NCBI GenBank assembly: GCA_025093555.1
Contig: JAIWNF010000008.1
Span: 434,001-498,000, forward strand
DNA: 64,000 nt
DNA from: Circinella umbellata
Taxonomy: Eukaryota > Mucoromycota > Mucoromycetes > Mucorales > Lichtheimiaceae
Direction of reading: 5' to 3'
Part shown: piece after piece, positions 13,022 to 26,274 of the stretch
Layout: each line of letters starts with the position of its first letter
How positions within the stretch are numbered: the first letter of the stretch is position 1
Made by a program: the position numbers and the translations under genes
Notes under the pieces: model-generated
The model's input: the letters and a program-made list of their open reading frames with translations, nothing else
Databases searched by the model: none
Told to the model about the DNA's origin: nothing

Positions 13022-14796
13022 TTAATAAATATACAAGGTACGGAACTGTAAATAGAGAATGGGATATATAAACAAAATAAAGAAAGACTTATGTATAAAA
13101 TGGTGGTTCTGGATAATAAATTGACTATGTATATAGAAAGGAGGAAGAAGTGTTAATAAAAAAAAATAAGAAGAAATTAAAAAATAATAACTAACCTGGT
13201 GTTCTTGATGATGTGAATAATGGTGCCATAAAGTAACATTATGTAATGATTGTTGAAGTATATCTGCTAATTCTTGTTTATCATTTCTACCTTTTGTTCT
13301 TGAATCTGTTAATGTTGATAACGATAGTAAATTTTGACCTAATCGATATGAAATTTGATAATCTTGTTGAATCTATTTTATATATATTATAATTTACATA
13401 TAAGAATAAAAGATTTTGTTTCACGTTCATCCCACCTTTTTAACGTACCTCATTGAATTGTTTTTGAAGTCTTTGTATTTGATTTTCCAATTGTTGCTGT
13501 AAAAGATAATATTGACGTTCTTTTTCTACACTTGTTATCCATTTGGATTGCATTTGTTTTCTTTTATCAATTTCTTTCCCCAAACGATGTTTTACAACTT
13601 CCATTTCTCCTTTTAAACGATCCATTTCCAATTTTTTTATTTGATCCAATTCATCCAATTTTCCTTGCCAGTGATCTTGAATTTCTGAAGCATCTTTAGA
13701 CATACTTGTACTCACATCCAACATTTTATCTTCCCAGGATTGATTTAATTTTTTAATAGCTTGTTCTTTTTCTTGTTGTGCATTTCGAAGGAGTTGATCC
13801 ATCTGAGCTTGTTTTTCAATATTCCAAACATCTTTTTCTGTTTCTAATTGTTCTCTTGCTTCTCTCAATGCCTCTTCATATTCAGATCTTAAGTTTTGTA
13901 TACGTGCTTCATGTTGCATGGATTGTTGTTGACTTTCACTCATAAATAATTCACGCATACGTTGCATTTCCATATTATATTTATCTGTTAAATCCCGTTG
14001 AGGAGAAGGGGAAGGGGGTTGACTTGACATTTGTTGTTGATGTTGTTGTTGTTGTTGACGTGTTTGATATTCTAATTTATCTTGAGCACGTTGTGATTTT
14101 TCTTTGGCTAATTCAATTTTTAAAGATTGAATAATATCATTATTTTCATCTTTATTTTGATTAGAAGATAGAACATTTTTTAATCGTTCTTGAACAGATT
14201 CTAATCTTCTTTGATGTTTTTTTTGTTCAGTGACAAGTACTTCATCATATCGTGTTTTTAATTCATCCATTTCATCCGTATGTTCATTTCGTTGAGTTTC
14301 AAGCTGTCGTTGTAAATCTTGAATCTTTTTATAATATAATTTAGTATTTCTATTCCATGGATAATAAAAAAAGAGTGTTTTTTTTTACCTGGTCCATTAA
14401 TTGTTTTTCAATATCTTGTACTCTTTTTTCTAAAAGACTTTCTTTCATTTTAACTTCACGAAGTAACTAAATTAATAAAAGAAAAAATGAATTGTTTGCT
14501 TTTTTTGTATTTGTTATGTTTCAATATACAATTTTTACATACACTTCCAGTATTTCGGTCATAAGTGGTTCGATCTTCTTGAATTTTTCTTTCAAGACTT
14601 TCAGCTCTGTCACGATATTCTTCACATTCATTCATAAGCTATATAATATTTATCTCTTAATAATAGTTCTTTTTTTTTTTTTGGTAAATAAAAAGAATGA
14701 TTATTTTTTTTTTACCGTGATTTTTTCGACTTCCCAGTCATGTATGGGAGCTGAAGGACCTAATGTCATTGTTCGTTGCTGTTGTGGTCTTTCCAT
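13022..14796 (-). CDS. long coiled-coil protein, about 443 residues
   Basis: Exons on the minus strand: 14716-14796, 14543-14638, 14389-14466, 13449-14324 and 13196-13372, all phase 0, plus a short last exon 13022-13045 that is the least certain part. The product is almost entirely heptad-type coiled coil rich in E, K, Q and R (for example LESVQERLKNVL and DRLKGEMEVVKHRL). A QQQQHQQQ tract and a PPSPSP linker near residue 180 divide two coils. The N-terminus is short and non-helical. It is probably a cytoskeletal, septation or membrane-tether component, but no family is recognised. It is divergent from the metallopeptidase gene with about 258 bp between start codons. Confidence 0.75.
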
Positions 14797-15054
14797 TTTT
14801 ATTATATATATATATATGAAAGGGGTATATAGGATGAAAATAAAGTTAAAAAGTAAAAGGAAAAGGAAAAGAAAAAGAAAAAAAAAAAGAGGGTAAAACG
14901 GTAAATAAATAAATAAAAAAAATGCCAAGGTTATTATAATGTAACAGTAAAAAAAGTTAGAGGTCATGTGTTGTACATAATCGGGGAAAACTAGCATTAA
15001 AATGAGAAAATTAACTTTCCCCTTTTTTTCCCCAATCTTTTTTTTTTGTAAGGC

Positions 15055-17344
15055 ATGAATTCGTCAAGGCCACCTCCTATTCCAAAACGTCCTAACTCTA
15101 CTACAATAACAAATGATACGGATATTGAAATAACAAATGTAAAAGACGGTGAAATTGTTCACCAGGTTCGTTTTTTTCTTCTTTTTTTATATATATAGAG
15201 TCAAATATAAAAGCTTGTTCTTTCCCTTTTTATTTTAATATTTATATATATAAAGCCCAACAAATGATAATAAATAATAACATTATATAGCGTTTTCTTT
15301 TATTGAATGGTCGTGCTGGTTTACGCAATGCTCAATTTGATGTTCCTATTACTATTGCATTAAATGATTTTCCCACTACTTCATGGCCTTGTGTTAATTC
15401 TCATTTTAAAGCACTTGTTCATTTAGTTCCTGGACCTAATACAATTACCATCATGTTTCAACATGACACAGTACTTCATTTTCATGTCCAATACATGCCT
15501 TTATTACAAAACCCACCTTTATTTCTATGTATATTCATAGCTCAAGATTCTCCAGGTACATTTGATGTACCACCTGAAAAACAGCACGAAAATACATTAT
15601 CGATCGCCATAGAAAAATTACGTATGGCAGGTTATTTGTGGCAAGCTTTTTGTGCTGAGCAAATGTATCGTAATGGGATGGGACGACGTACTTTTCGATT
15701 AGATGAATCATGGTTACCTGATACTGTTTCCTCTCAACTTGGGTCCCGTCAAACAGCTCAAGTGCATATTATTCGTTCCAAATATACATTAAAAGAAATT
15801 CGTGATGTACGAAGAGCACAACAGAGTCCAAATAGAGAGGATCAATTTCCTAGCTTATTTTCATTGTTTATGAAAGATTTAGCGAACCATCCACAATTTG
15901 GAAAACAACCATGTTGGGTTGCAGGATTAATTTTGGATTCTCATTGGGATACAAGTAAACAAACCGTTTTAGGTCATGCTGCTTTAGGTGGAAGAGGTGG
16001 GAATCGATCTTTAGGTATCTTTGGTTCTCATTTAATTCATGCATGGCCTAGAAATCTAGAAGAGATCGTTCCATCCATGATGAATACCACACCTACAGAT
16101 ACGCGTTATGTAGCGAATGATGCTAATGAATCTGGACAATGGTGGCGTGCATTAAATATTGGAATGGGTGCCATGGTAAATAATACATGTTATATAAAAG
16201 TTTAAAAAAAAAACGAGATCAAGATTTAGTTTACATTACATTTGATTTGTTATTATAGTTACATGAAGTGGGTCATGCATATACATTATCACATACACCA
16301 TCAGGTATTATGAGTCGAGGATATAATAATTGGAATCGAACTTTTGTTGCAAAGGAACCTGGGAAAGCACCTATTTCATCTGATGATGAAGCTGGATCAC
16401 ATTGGTAAATGGGGTTTAAACTATTCACAGACTAGCCTTGAAATTTTTAAACTATCTCTTTCTCTCTCTGTACTGTGATGGAGAGAAAACGCTAAGCTGC
16501 CATCGGAAAATTAAAACTTTTTAATTATAGGCACCGAGTTGACATTGTACGACTACGATTTCATCCCGCGTTCCGGATCCCATCCGACGGACCTGTGGGT
16601 TCTCCTCATCCTATAGGTCCATCCTTTATACCATTGGATCAAGAAAATATTGAATTATCAGCACCAGCAGGATTATCCATGCTAGAACTTAGTGTCAATG
16701 GACGTTATCGTACCCATTTGGAATTTATTGAAAAAGAACAACAATCCACACGCATAGCATTATCTATTCAACAACTAAAACAACAATGTCAATGTAAACC
16801 GAATGACCAATTAGGTTTAGAAGCAACAAGTATCAATCAACAAACAAAAACGATCGACAATGTAGATACATTTCTACGAAACCACAGTGTCCAGTTACCA
16901 GGCATTAAAGGAAGCGTTATCAAGAGTGATGGTTATGGTCATCGGGGTCTAGGCGGAAAAGAATCATTGGCGGTGTTTCATAATTCATTATCCAAGCAAA
17001 AACAACTCATGTGTATCCGTGTACATCATGGATCATTTTTAGATGGACTTGTGTTTCGTTGGTCCGACAACTCTGAAACTTTAATTGGAAAACGCGGCGG
17101 AGGATGTAGTGAATTTTATATGCAAGAACCTGGTGAATTTATAACAGGATTTATTGTACGAAGTGGTGCTTGGGTCGATGGATTACAAATTAAGACAACC
17201 ACAGGACGTTTGAGTCCATGGTATGGAGGACAAGGTGGAGGAATGAATATTCTTGAAGCACCTCAAGGGTATACTTTAGTTGGCATGTATGGTTCCATAG
17301 CTCAATGGATGGACCAAGTGGGTATCTTTTATCAAAAGAAATAA
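15055..17344 (+). CDS. HExxH zinc metallopeptidase with C-terminal jacalin-like domain
   Basis: Four exons (15055-15165, 15291-16175, 16259-16404, 16531-17344) join to 651 codons. The protein resembles the fungal putative metallopeptidase family typified by yeast YIL108W and fission yeast SPAC607.06c. The zinc motif HEVGH is at residues 334-338, right after the exon 2/3 junction. It is followed by a third His at 344 and a Met in SGIMSRGY that could be a Met-turn, a metzincin-like arrangement. From about residue 500 to the end, Gly-rich beta repeats (GYGHRGLGGKES, RGGGCSEF, WYGGQGGGM) match the jacalin-like lectin fold. No signal peptide or membrane segment is seen, so it is probably intracellular. 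The substrate is unknown. Confidence 0.85.
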
Positions 17345-17533
17345 AATAAAAAAAAAACTGCTCAGCATTTTTTTGGCTGCGAAAAGAAAAATGGAAACAA
17401 TGGAAAATCGGCAAAGAGAAGAAGAGAAGAGTTGGTGGTCACATGTTTTTTTTCTTTTCTTTTTTAAAATACCATCCCTTTTCTTTTCTTTTATTCTTCT
17501 TAATACATTAATTTTTTTTAAAAAAAAAGAAAA

Positions 17534-18286
17534 ATGACATTTACTTATGGTTATGAATTAGGTAATTAAGTTAAAAATAATAAATGGACTTGAATAACAA
17601 TAAAAACTGTTTTCCCTTTTTTTTTTTTAATACTGAATGATAATAATATTGATAATAATATAGAAACTACTCCAGGTCGAGTTGTTGCTCCACCTTTACT
17701 CAATAATAAACTTTCTCTTTCAAGTTCTGGTAATACTTCACGATTTGTCTTTTATGGTACTCGTAAAGAAATTCTCGACTGGATGCGTAACCATGCCAAT
17801 CTTCGCATTGAATATAACTTATTTGCTGATGGTCGTCCCGCTTCTTTCCAACACCCAACTGAAATTATTATCGATTTACAACATTTACACGATTCCGAAC
17901 AATCGTATTTCAATTACTTCAAATCGTTCTTTGTCAGCGATTATGTTAATGAAAGAGTCAAGGTAGAAATACGTCCCAAATTGAATAGTAAAGATCATGA
18001 TATTATGACTTTATATAGACTTGTATCTACCAGTGGCGTCACGTTAGGTGATATTGTAGATGATTTGGATCATTATTGGCATTTACCAGCACGTTCTTAT
18101 TATCGACAAACAGTGGATATGTATAATGATATTCCTGGACCTGAACATGTATTAAGTGCCCACGGTCCATCATCCATTCGTGTAGGAAATGAAGCATCTG
18201 TTCAAACTGAACCACCTAAATCATTGGATCAAGTAGATGAAAAACCAACAATGACTTCACCACCTCCTGCTACACCTGCTCATTAA
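17534..18286 (+). CDS. hypothetical protein, 216 residues
   Basis: Two exons (17534-17561 and 17664-18286) join in phase. The small first exon encodes only nine residues before the intron, and its donor and acceptor fit the pattern seen throughout the window. The body (about residues 20-170) has a globular composition with motifs such as FVFYGTRKEILDWMRNHANL and LGDIVDDLDHYWHLP. The last 40 residues are Pro/Thr-rich and probably disordered. There is no membrane segment or known motif, and I do not recognise the family. It follows the metallopeptidase gene on the same strand by 190 bp and converges on the chitin deacetylase gene. Confidence 0.7.
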
Positions 18287-18500
18287 AAATAGTATTCCCC
18301 CCCCTCCCTTCCTCTCTTCCAAACCATCCATATTCTTATTTTTTTTTTCTTTTGTGTACATATATTTTTAATCTTTTTTTTTCGTTATGATTATTACTAT
18401 TAAAAAAAATCACCTTCTTTTTTTTTATGACATTATAGAAATTTAGAGAATTTGGGGCTGGGATGGGGAAATAAAATTAAAGGAGAGGGGGGGGAAGGGA

Positions 18501-20671
18501 TTAAAGCCATGCATACATAGAAGTAGCTAAAGCAATATAAGCCATTGAATGTTCAATTGTTAAATCACTTTTACTAGCTGAATTATTTTGACCTTTCTTA
18601 CTACCCGAATCAGAGGTAGGTAATGCAGTATCTTTATATTGACATTGAGATGATGATGTATCACAAAGACATTTATTTTCAATAGGATCCCACCATTGGG
18701 TACTATATTATAAATATAAATATAAATAAAAAAAGGTGAATCAATTTTTATCTACGTAACAATTCAAACCAGAGGGGATATATATATACTTACTCGCAAT
18801 TCTCAGGCAATGGATAACGATTTCCAATAGTACCATTTTGAATAGATAATGACTTGGGTCTAGAATAATCCAAAGTCGTACTGGGACAATTAAAACAGGT
18901 TTTAAATGTAGTAGTTCCAAAATTACAATCATGGGTCAATCCTTCATCTATCTGTCCATTATCATTATCATCAAGACCATTACAAATTTCTTTGTTTATC
19001 ACAGGTTGTTGACACTCAAGATATTTTTGATTTTTTAATTCGGATGCCTTGACTGGATTTTTCATCCATTGTAATAATTGTTGGTTTGTCACAAACCATA
19101 CATCTTGTTTATTCGCTATGGATTGAATAAATGAAATCAAACCATCCAATTTAGGTTTTGAATCGGGTAAACCAGGATAATTCGTCAAATGAGCTATACA
19201 TATATAAAATTATTTACGATGTTTAAAAAACATTAGAATGGAGGGGAAGGCATTTTTGAACCTCCAAAAAAAAAAATAACTTATAATTACTGACTTGGAT
19301 GAATATAAATTCCAAAAGGTTGTCTACTACCATTATAATGGTTATTAAATGTATTCATATTCCATTGAAATACATCATTGGGTGAACCAGCCATATAAAC
19401 ATCCATTAATTGTGGAATGCCTGTAGTACTATCCAATACAGCATGCATTGGAATTTCCCATAAACCTGGGATTTTTATATTACATAATAAGTCACTTGTT
19501 GTAGACCCACCACAATAGTGATTCGCTATACCATGATCCAATGTATAGGGCCAATAAACATCATTCGGTGTAGCACTTGCACTACTGGAATCATACATGA
19601 AATTTTGTTTTTTTAAAATGTCAAGTGTTTGACTTGTGAAATTTAAAAAGGGTGCACGAAATCCTTGGATTTTGTTATTGGGGATACCACCATATGTATT
19701 CAATGCTGTACGACAACTGGTTATTTCATCTATATATAGGTATCATGTTTTATGTGGTGTTAATTTATATAATAGACCTCAGACAGAGTAAATCAATTGA
19801 AAAAAAACGTACCTTCGGATGGATCTCCTATGTGATTAAATGTATGACTACATATATTTAAGAAAATATTTTATAAGAAAAATAAGACAATTTATATGTA
19901 ATATATTATTATTATTATTATTAGAATTAAAAAAATATATATATCTATAATAGAACTCTTTACGTAACAAGGATAAAAAAAAATTAGTATTGTTCCTTAC
20001 TCTGCTATTTCATGACCATGAGAATACCATTGTTGAACGAGTGAAAAATCAGTATATTGTATTGAAGTAAACCTATAAATATAAAAGAATAATAGTGTGA
20101 ATATATAATTGATATATGTACGTAGAAAAAAGAAGAACCTTTATTGGAAATAACGATATTTTACCATGTACCTTTTCCAGAACATCCATTTGGATTACTA
20201 TATAAAATAATATAAACGTATTACACATATTAGATATTGTTCAATTTTTTTTTTCAAGTTATAATTTATACACATATCACTTATAAATACGTACCTGACA
20301 TTTAATAAATTAAATGCTGTTTGAATTAATGTGGGTTGTATAGAATCATCAAAGGTTATGGTCACAAATTGACTATTAAAAAATTTAGTACGTACGTATT
20401 TATTAGCAAAAAAAAAACAGTACTTAATAATTTGATCTACTCACGGAGTATCTTGTGGCGACAAGTGATTAGGTGGATTTTTGGATGCACAAAGACAATT
20501 ATTGACTAGTTGACAAGTAGTTGGATCACATTGATAAGATTTACCACTTGTATCTGAATGAATGACAAATGTATCTTCTTGTTGTTGTGCAATAATAGTA
20601 TCTTTTAATAAAAAAAGAATGAATATAAATGTAATTTCAGTAGTAAATAGATGATGGGGTGAAATACGCAT
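18501..20671 (-). CDS. GPI-anchored chitin/polysaccharide deacetylase (CE4) with MopE-like metal motif
   Basis: Eight exons on the minus strand (20445-20671, 20295-20372, 20165-20197, 20001-20072, 19813-19847, 19295-19729, 18794-19193, 18501-18702) give 493 codons. A hydrophobic signal peptide (residues about 12-28) is followed by a CE4 NodB domain: TFDD (82-85, catalytic and metal Asp), DHTFNH (137-142, the HxxxH metal ligands) and GFRAPFLN. The family deacetylates chitin to chitosan at the cell wall. After the catalytic domain comes CNGLDDNDNGQIDEG (364-378), a calcium/copper-binding type motif, then a Cys-rich stretch, a Ser-rich linker and a hydrophobic end (SMAYIALATSMYAWL) typical of a GPI signal. 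The catalytic assignment is strong. Substrate and deacetylase type are inferred from the organism. Confidence 0.88.
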
Positions 20672-21631
20672 CTTCTTTATTTCTTATTATCGACAAAAAA
20701 AAAAGAGGGAAAAAAAATTGTGAAAAAATGTAAAAGAAAAAAAAAAAAGGTTTCCAAGTAGTTATATGATTTATGATGTTAGGGGGTGGAGGAATAGAGG
20801 GGGAGCTTTATTCTTATTTTTTTTCCCCAAAGATGTGATGTGAAAAGCGAACAAGAACGCGGGAGACATTGTGTTTTTTAAGTGGGAGAGGGAAACAACT
20901 TCTTGAGGAGAGATATCATAACTTTTCTCCTTTTCTTTTTTGATTTGTTTTATATCTATCACCTATTATATACGTAGCCTTTTTTTTTTTTTTGACTACA
21001 AATACTACGTAACTCCTTTTTTAAACCATGCCGGTACTTGCATGAAAGAGGGAGTTGAAAGTTTCTCTCTTTTAATTATATATGTCCTTTCGTAACGTAA
21101 GTTATAAAAGTTTAATTTTTTTTTATACTTACGTACGTACATACTTCTCATTCTTTTCGTTTTTTTTTTTTGACAACATAAAAAAAGTCATGAAATCTAT
21201 TATCAAGCTTTTCAATTATAATATTGCTATACTTTTTTTTATATATATCAGAATATTGTACTTCACTATATATGATTTGTAAATAGATTATATATTTTTA
21301 TTGTTGTCTTGACAACGAACGATATCTGTTACTATGTATCAAGAAACAAGAGATAAAAGAGAGTAAGGGTGGGAGATTACAATTTTAATAATAAATTGTT
21401 TTTTTTTATTGTATAATGTATTAAAATGAGTAAAAAATGATATTTACTGTAAATGTGTGGGGGAGAGAAACAAACTGATGCGAAGACCAAAAAGAGAAAA
21501 TAAATGAGAACGCAATAATTCTAACTTTTTCTGTTAATACAATAGAATGAAGGAATAATGTGATGACTACATATTATATTATGATATATACATGAATTGT
21601 GTAAAAAATGAAAAGTTTTTTCCCTTTTTAT
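20672..21631. other. intergenic region between deacetylase and trehalase
   Basis: About 960 bp of AT-rich DNA with CTTTT tracts and poly-T. It should contain the deacetylase promoter and the 3' region of trehalase. No gene is seen. Confidence 0.5.
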
Positions 21632-24358
21632 CTAAATTGTGAGATCATTTAAAGTATCAGACAATGGTTCAGTAAGCTCAACATAAGTCATGGGTGTATT
21701 AGAACCTCCAATACCAGATTCAGCACCAATACGAGTAACGGCAGCAGTAGCACTACCATTTCTAGTAAATTTCTTGGCTGCAGCTTCCGATGATTTACGT
21801 CGTCGAAGTTGAGTTTCATTAAACATATTTTGTCGTTTCAGTGCTCGTTCAAAAAACAAATCTGGACTAGTACAAGTACCCAGTGCACGTCGCATTTGAG
21901 TATTGATGATCATCAAACCAATTTGATAAGATGCATTCATCCAACCAAAACCTTCACGTGGTACAAACTTGAAATCGGTACCCACATTTCCATATTCCAC
22001 TTGTACTTTATGTGTCAATCCAACAACATCTTTATAAGTTGTTTTTTTGTTAATTATATATATATAATAACTCAGCCTCATGCATCTTCTCTCTCAACAA
22101 CAAAAAAAAACAAAGTCTTTGTTTATAATTACCATATTTTTCAGGAACAACACCATTGAAATCAACAAATGATTTAGTAATTCTATTGATAAACAAATAA
22201 ACAAGTTATTAGATTAAACATCATTTATTTATACTCCTCCCTTCCTGTCCCCCCCAACCAAAACAATTATTGTATTCCCCTTTCCCCATCAAAATAATAA
22301 TAGACATACGTATAAAGCCAACGATACGCTAAACGTGAAGCGACATCTTGCATTTCATAATTTTTAAATGCTTGCCAAGCCATAATTTGATGAGGTGCCC
22401 AACCATAAGGGAAATCCCATTGTCGATTAGGTCTATCCAAGGTAATAACACCTCTTGAATCTTCTGTACCGGATACAAGACCACCTAATACTTCAAACTT
22501 TTGTAATGAATTTTGAGTCATCTTTGTGGCTTGTTCTTTACTTGCACAACCGGCCCACATGGTCCAAAATGCTGTCACTGTCTCATATTTGGTTTGTTCT
22601 TCCTTGACTGTGTCATAATCATAATATAAACTCTTTTCTTCATTCCAAAGATAGGTATCAATACGTTCTTGTCGTAATCGAGCACGTTCTTCCCAATCGT
22701 TTGCACATTGTTTGATTCCTTGATAATCCACCAATCCTTCATCATCGTTTAGAATAGTACGAATAATATGAGCAATATCGACTTCATATTTGTATAATAA
22801 AGAGTTCAAATCTACAGTGGCCAGGTTGGCACATACTTTTTCAAAACGATACGTCGTGTCATGTCCAGATTCACGTACAGCACGATCATGTAAAAAGTAT
22901 TCATCTAGTTCAGGTTCCTTGATATCACCATTATTGTATTGATTCATATAATCCACAACAGGTAGACCCAATTTTTTGGCATAAGGTTCAATAACATGGT
23001 CAAAATGGGAGGCTTCTGTTTCTGGTGGAATACCCATACCATCAGGTCGAAATCGTGACAATTGAGTTTTTGGGTCTAATCGTGGAGAAGCCATCCAGAC
23101 GGTATGGTATTCTTTGATGGCTGCTTTTAATACTTGTCGTAACCATGTTTTGCTGTCCTTAGGATTCGATACGGATTCACGTTCATAAACACGTAAAATC
23201 ATATCCGTCAAAAAGGGAGGTTGTGAACGGGATAAATAATAAGATCGATTGGCATTTAAAATCTTTCCATAATGTTTGATTTGATATACAAAATTGTCCA
23301 CCATATCATGAGCCAAATCGACGCGATCGTCTGTCAAGAGCCCCAAGGTTTCAAAATAAGAGTCCCAACCATACATTTCATTGAAACGACCTCCAGGAAC
23401 AACAAAAGGAACACCTTCTAAAGTATTTCCTTTTTCACGCATGGCCAAAGCAAGAATCCCAGGTCGATCATTAATACTCTTGACGTATTCGGGTGTAATA
23501 TTTTCAGGCAGGAGTTGAACGTCGAGTTTCAAATGTTTACGAGTTTCGGCGACATGCTTATAATACTCAAAAACAGCGTCTTCTCCATGTGGAATGTAAA
23601 TACGTGGATTGTGATTCGCAGAACGATTTTTAGTATCAGCACAAATTAATTCAAGACCATCTGCATCAATACGTCGTGTCAAGCCTTGCCAAAAATTATG
23701 TCGAATCATACGAGATAAGCGATCGACTGGATTTTCATTCAATCGTGCTTCATCTAAAACAATATGTTTACGACCATAGTCTTTGGCTAATGCAAGTTCC
23801 TGCAGGAGGTTGGATAGCATATAAGTACCACGAATATCAATCTTGCGATAACCACCTGAATCGGCTGTTCCTACAGAAAATGATTTCGGACCGAGATCAT
23901 TGACTGTAATTTGGTAATCGCCATCTGTATCTTCTTGTTCCATTAAGATGCGTTGTGTTTCTTGAACATCAATGAGGAATTTTTGTGCTTTACTTTTGTC
24001 GTCTAAAATAATAATAATATGTGTGTGTGTGGGGGGAGGGGTTCAACAGTAAGTTCCCTTTTTTTGTTTCCTTTATATATATATATTCTATATTACCATG
24101 AGAAGCTCTTCTTTTACGTGGTGGAATAGGTGAATCATTTATTCGTTGACCCTAAAATATCCATAGAATTTATTTATTAAAAAATCACCAAAAAAAAAAA
24201 GAAAAAACGGGGAATTTTTATTTTTTGATTTTTACAGTATAAGTTTTAAGACGACCGATAACACCTCCGGCATTAAGTCCAGTTGTATAATATGTACTAG
24301 AAGGAGCGTGAGCATCCACTTGTTCATAATCTGCTGCTACATGTATTGTTGATTGCAT
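21632..24358 (-). CDS. NTH1: neutral trehalase (GH37), cytosolic, PKA- and calcium-regulated type
   Basis: Five exons on the minus strand (24236-24358, 24097-24151, 22310-24002, 22133-22182, 21632-22029) give 772 codons, close to the usual 740-780. The enzyme hydrolyses trehalose to two glucoses. Both trehalase signatures are present: [15 protein letters not shown] near residue 264 and [10 protein letters not shown] near 587. The neutral-type regulatory N-terminus is also present. RKRRASHDD has the PKA-type RRxS with Ser58, split over the exon 2/3 junction, and [14 protein letters not shown] near residue 84 matches the EF-like calcium site. There is no signal peptide. In yeast, phosphorylation here with 14-3-3 binding and calcium activates the enzyme. 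The same control here is inferred. Confidence 0.95.
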
Positions 24359-26274
24359 TTAGATAAATATTTTTTTTTTTTTTGATGATAAAAAAAAAAA
24401 GAAAGGATTTATTTGAGAAAAGCAAGTAAAATTTAAATCTTTTGCTTTTTATATGAAGATAAAAAAAAAAAGGGATAAAACAATTTAGTAAAAAAAAAAA
24501 CTTTTAGATGTCATTGGTTCCAATCTCTTTATCTTTTTCAATGACAACCCTCCCCCCCCTCCTCCTTCTCTTCCTCCTTTACACACCTACCCACACAGAC
24601 AAATCTACATTGTTGTGTGTCACTTTTTATAACTACGTACCAACTCCACCAAATTCATCTCTTTACCCCCCCCCAAAATATTTCATTATTTTAAAGAATC
24701 GAATAGATGAACTTATTTCTTATGAAAACGAATATTTACTTACTTATTTTTTTTGGGGGGGGGAAGAGAGGAATGGAATAGAATAAGATGAATTGACACT
24801 TTTTATTTATATAATAATAAACAAGATTAAATCATGTTCAAAAATAATTTGGTTGGGTGATGACTGTTTATGGAAGATCAAAAATAATAATAAACAGTTC
24901 CGAGGAACAAAAAAACTTATGTATCTTTTATAAAACCCCACATATTCTTCAGTAAGAATACGTAATTTCCCTTTTAGATTCTTTCTTCTCCTCTCTTCCT
25001 TCTCCCCTCCCCCCCCTATATTCAACCGCGGAATTCAATCATCAATGCTATAATATTTATAAATGTTTTGATTGGCATACATAATCACACGATAACAGAT
25101 GATCTGGTTGATTCCTTTTTCTATACTTGGAAATCATCAACTATTTATACAACTTACTTTACTTTTTTTTAACTATTTAGTATAGTTATCTTATTATCTA
25201 TGTATATGTATATATATATATCTTTATTTTGTAGATCAAAGCCAGGTTCGGAGAAAGAAAAAAAATGATCACACTTGCATAAATCGATTGAACGATTTCT
25301 GTAAGGTACCACAAAAAGATCTCATTCTTAAAATATACGTCATTATTATTATAAAAAAAAAGACACATGTTTTGAAAAATAAAGTTATTTAATTCTGACA
25401 GTTCATTCGAGATCGCATCATTTAATCCGTTTCATTTTATTATAACAGTTGACTTCAATACCACACCCAAAACGTCATTGCATATTTCATATCTAACATT
25501 TATATAATTTAAGCTTCAGATATTATTTGTTTATATTTTATGTTTAACGGATTAAGCTATTTTTGGTTATCTTTGGGGGGGGGGCAGTGGGGGACTGAGG
25601 AAATAACAAGTTTTATTATATGATCTAGAACCCTTCAATGAATACAAAAACACTCAATATAAAACTAATTATAATTATGTAGTAGATGTTCTTAACGTTT
25701 ATATAATCTAAAGGTATTCAAATTTAGATAAGTAATAGAGTGCTTTTTTATAGACTCATAAACATGATTCATGGTAATTATTGACTTGAATGCACTCATG
25801 ACATCATAAGTAGTTCCATCAAATAACAAATTATTTTCTTTTAGTGATTAATCATATGCTCTTATATATATTGTTATTGATTAGGATATATAGAAAATTG
25901 ATATATCTTTTATATATGCTCTGATTTCCTTGATAAATTCATACCTGATAAATCCAATGAAAAAAAAAACCCTTGCTTGAGTGTGATATAACCACTCATT
26001 GAATGAATACAAAAGTAATTTCTTCTATTGAATTCTGTATACATATATGTGTGTCTAATCAATAGAAATTATGAGAGCATAGAAGAAAAAAAAAAAACCT
26101 GGCACACTACAACTACACATATCCAGCTTTTTTTTTTTTTTTTTTTTTGGTTTGTGACTTTGTTTCTCGAAGAAAGTGTTGTAAGCGGGAAAAAAAAAAA
26201 AAAAGAAACCCCATTTTTGCATATTAATTTTTTTTTTTTTTTTCTTTCCCGATCGTATAACAATAACAACAAAA
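24359..26274. other. intergenic region between trehalase and MTR4
   Basis: About 1.9 kb of AT-rich DNA containing C8-10 and G8-10 runs, poly-A/T tracts and TA microrepeats. Reading frames here are low-complexity. It probably holds the two divergent promoters. Long T and A runs lie immediately before the MTR4 ATG (26120-26240). Confidence 0.5.
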
